From the NCBI GenBank assembly GCA_002422845.1, contig DITM01000074.1, positions 1 through 14,657 on the forward strand: a DNA stretch of 14,657 nucleotides, read 5' to 3'. This DNA comes from Candidatus Paracaedibacteraceae bacterium UBA6184. Its GTDB lineage: Bacteria; Pseudomonadota; Alphaproteobacteria; UBA6184. Positions 13,809 through 14,657 of the stretch are shown here, piece by piece; the first letter of the stretch is position 1; each line of letters begins with the position of its first letter. Made by a program: the position numbers and the translations under genes. A model generated the notes under the pieces. That model was not told the DNA's origin and made no database searches. It was given only the letters and a program-made list of their open reading frames with translations.

Positions 13809-14288
13809 ATGCGCATATTCATCATAATGGTATTCAGCACTTTTGGAATTAGCACTCCTTTAGTATTTGGCTGCGAACAATTAAATAGCAATGATTCTTC
13901 TGAACCCTCGCACGCTTTGGCAACTGCGATTCTTTCTGCGCAAGAAGAATGTTTAAAGATTATAGAACTTAGCCAAAAATTAACATCTCCACTTCACAGA
14001 AACACTTTTGCAAACAAACTAGCTCGTCAATATTTATGGCTGGCAAAAGCAGGAACGTCTCCTGAATTATTAGAGCAGATTCGAAGCACCGCCAAAGAAT
14101 TATGGTTAAAAAATATACCGAATGAATCAGTCTTAACATTAAAAGTTATTGGAAAACATTTTGTGTCATTAGGATACCCCGATGACGCTGAAATGGTATA
14201 CGAACTTGCACTCCAAAAAGCATTAACACATTCAATGAAAGATGAGTTAAAAAGACTGTTGGCTCAACTAAACGCTTCTTCTCAATAA
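13809..14288 (+). CDS. Secreted or lipoprotein-like helical protein, unknown function
   Basis: 159-aa protein from the ATG at 13809, chosen because AGGAG lies 8 bases upstream and the signal sequence MRIFIIMVFSTFGISTPLVFGC begins there. An in-frame TTG at 13752 is part of the predicted -35 box and is unlikely to start translation. The signal sequence ends in VFG-C, which resembles a lipobox although Phe at -2 is unusual, so it may be a lipoprotein or a plainly secreted protein. The mature part is helical and TPR-like, for example KLARQYLWLAKAGTSPELLEQI and VIGKHFVSLGYPDDAEMVYELALQKAL. It resembles the 8512-9180 protein in general design, but I see no clear homology. It is divergent from the VOC gene. 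Confidence 0.78.
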   Translation: MRIFIIMVFSTFGISTPLVFGCEQLNSNDSSEPSHALATAILSAQEECLKIIELSQKLTSPLHRNTFANKLARQYLWLAKAGTSPELLEQIRSTAKELWLKNIPNESVLTLKVIGKHFVSLGYPDDAEMVYELALQKALTHSMKDELKRLLAQLNASSQ

Positions 14289-14311
14289 TTACAGCAACTA
14301 ATTCTAAGGGT

Positions 14312-14348
14312 GACCCCTTTCAGTGGCTTGGAGGGAACTGAAGGGGTC
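14312..14348. repeat. Long stem-loop after the 13809 gene
   Basis: GACCCCTTTCAGT (14312-14324) pairs with ACTGAAGGGGTC (14337-14348), a 12-bp stem with one bulged T. No T run follows, so it is not a standard terminator, though its place 24 bp after the stop codon would suit transcript end protection. Confidence 0.75.
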
Positions 14349-14657
14349 TATGACTAGCCAGGGGCATCTGGCTAATGTATTCACAATACCGATCAAACGT
14401 TAACCAAAGGTTAACAAAAATGATCTTATAAAATATTCTTCTTCCCAGGCAACGTGACGTTGCATCCAATAGGTTAACATTAATCCCACCATCGCAAGCC
14501 CAACCTCGCAACTGCCCGACTATGGCGCGTAAAGCGCACGTTGCATCCAATGTTTTGATAAAATTAAAGGTTTCGAGATATAGCCCGAGATATAGCCAGA
14601 GTATTGTTTGTAAACTGTGTTAGATCACATCGAATCTAACTTAATGGGTGTCACCGA
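14349..14657. repeat. Non-coding tail with many small inverted and direct repeats
   Basis: No gene is supported. Hairpins are TAGCCAG/CTGGCTA (14355-14374), GTTAACC-AAA-GGTTAAC (14399-14415), GCAACG-TGA-CGTTGC (14449-14463) and GTTAGAT/ATCTAAC (14619-14640). ACGTTGCATCCAAT occurs exactly at 14457-14470 and 14538-14551. CGAGATATAGCC is duplicated head to tail at 14574-14585 and 14586-14597. An open minus-strand frame at 14320-14550 runs across these repeats and is not credible as a gene. The stretch may continue beyond the window. Confidence 0.7.

Noticed and set aside
14320..14550. Minus-strand open frame of 76 codons
   Set aside because: It crosses the repeat-rich tail and its hairpins, with no ribosome-binding site or recognisable protein.

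Overview
The window looks like a piece of an AT-rich alphaproteobacterial chromosome, most likely from a host-associated lineage such as the Holosporales (Caedibacter/Odyssella-like). This is inferred from protein style, the HrcA/CIRCE control site at groESL, the low G+C, and the mix of conserved housekeeping genes with small unrecognised secreted proteins. No rRNA marker is present to settle the taxonomy, and I see no tRNA, rRNA, CRISPR array or transposase.

Left part (1-5290). Positions 1-577 hold no convincing gene. On the minus strand, yidC is preceded by yidD and rnpA, which overlap one another, and a strong terminator follows yidC. This is the classic rpmH-rnpA-yidD-yidC order, but rpmH lies about 2.3 kb away, at 5152-5286. 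The gap holds two tandem-duplicated SUKH (SMI1/KNR4-like) genes and a hairpin-rich island (about 4690-5013). rpmH now has its own terminator and sits directly behind rpsA.

Middle part (5345-9280). cmk and rpsA are in their usual order on the minus strand. cmk is divergent from a small secreted hypothetical gene at 7983, with two perfect palindromes in the shared intergenic region. A second secreted gene (8512-9180, minus) is flanked by two near-identical UUCG-loop terminators.

Right part (9299-12213). groES and groEL are preceded, 18 bp upstream and on the same strand, by an unrecognised 261-aa gene. The CIRCE operator and a consensus promoter lie upstream of that gene rather than directly before groES. 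The unknown protein is therefore probably the first cistron of the HrcA-controlled heat-shock operon. This is the most interesting feature of the window.

Far right (12214-14657). Two tandem small genes share an almost identical signal-peptide segment but have unrelated mature parts. They are followed by a VOC-family (PhnB/glyoxalase-like) gene on the minus strand, another secreted or lipoprotein-like helical protein at 13809, and a repeat- and hairpin-rich non-coding tail.

The housekeeping genes cover membrane protein insertion (YidC, YidD), tRNA 5' processing (RnpA), translation (L34, S1), pyrimidine nucleotide supply (Cmk) and protein folding (GroES, GroEL). The accessory genes are small, mostly exported, and of unknown function.
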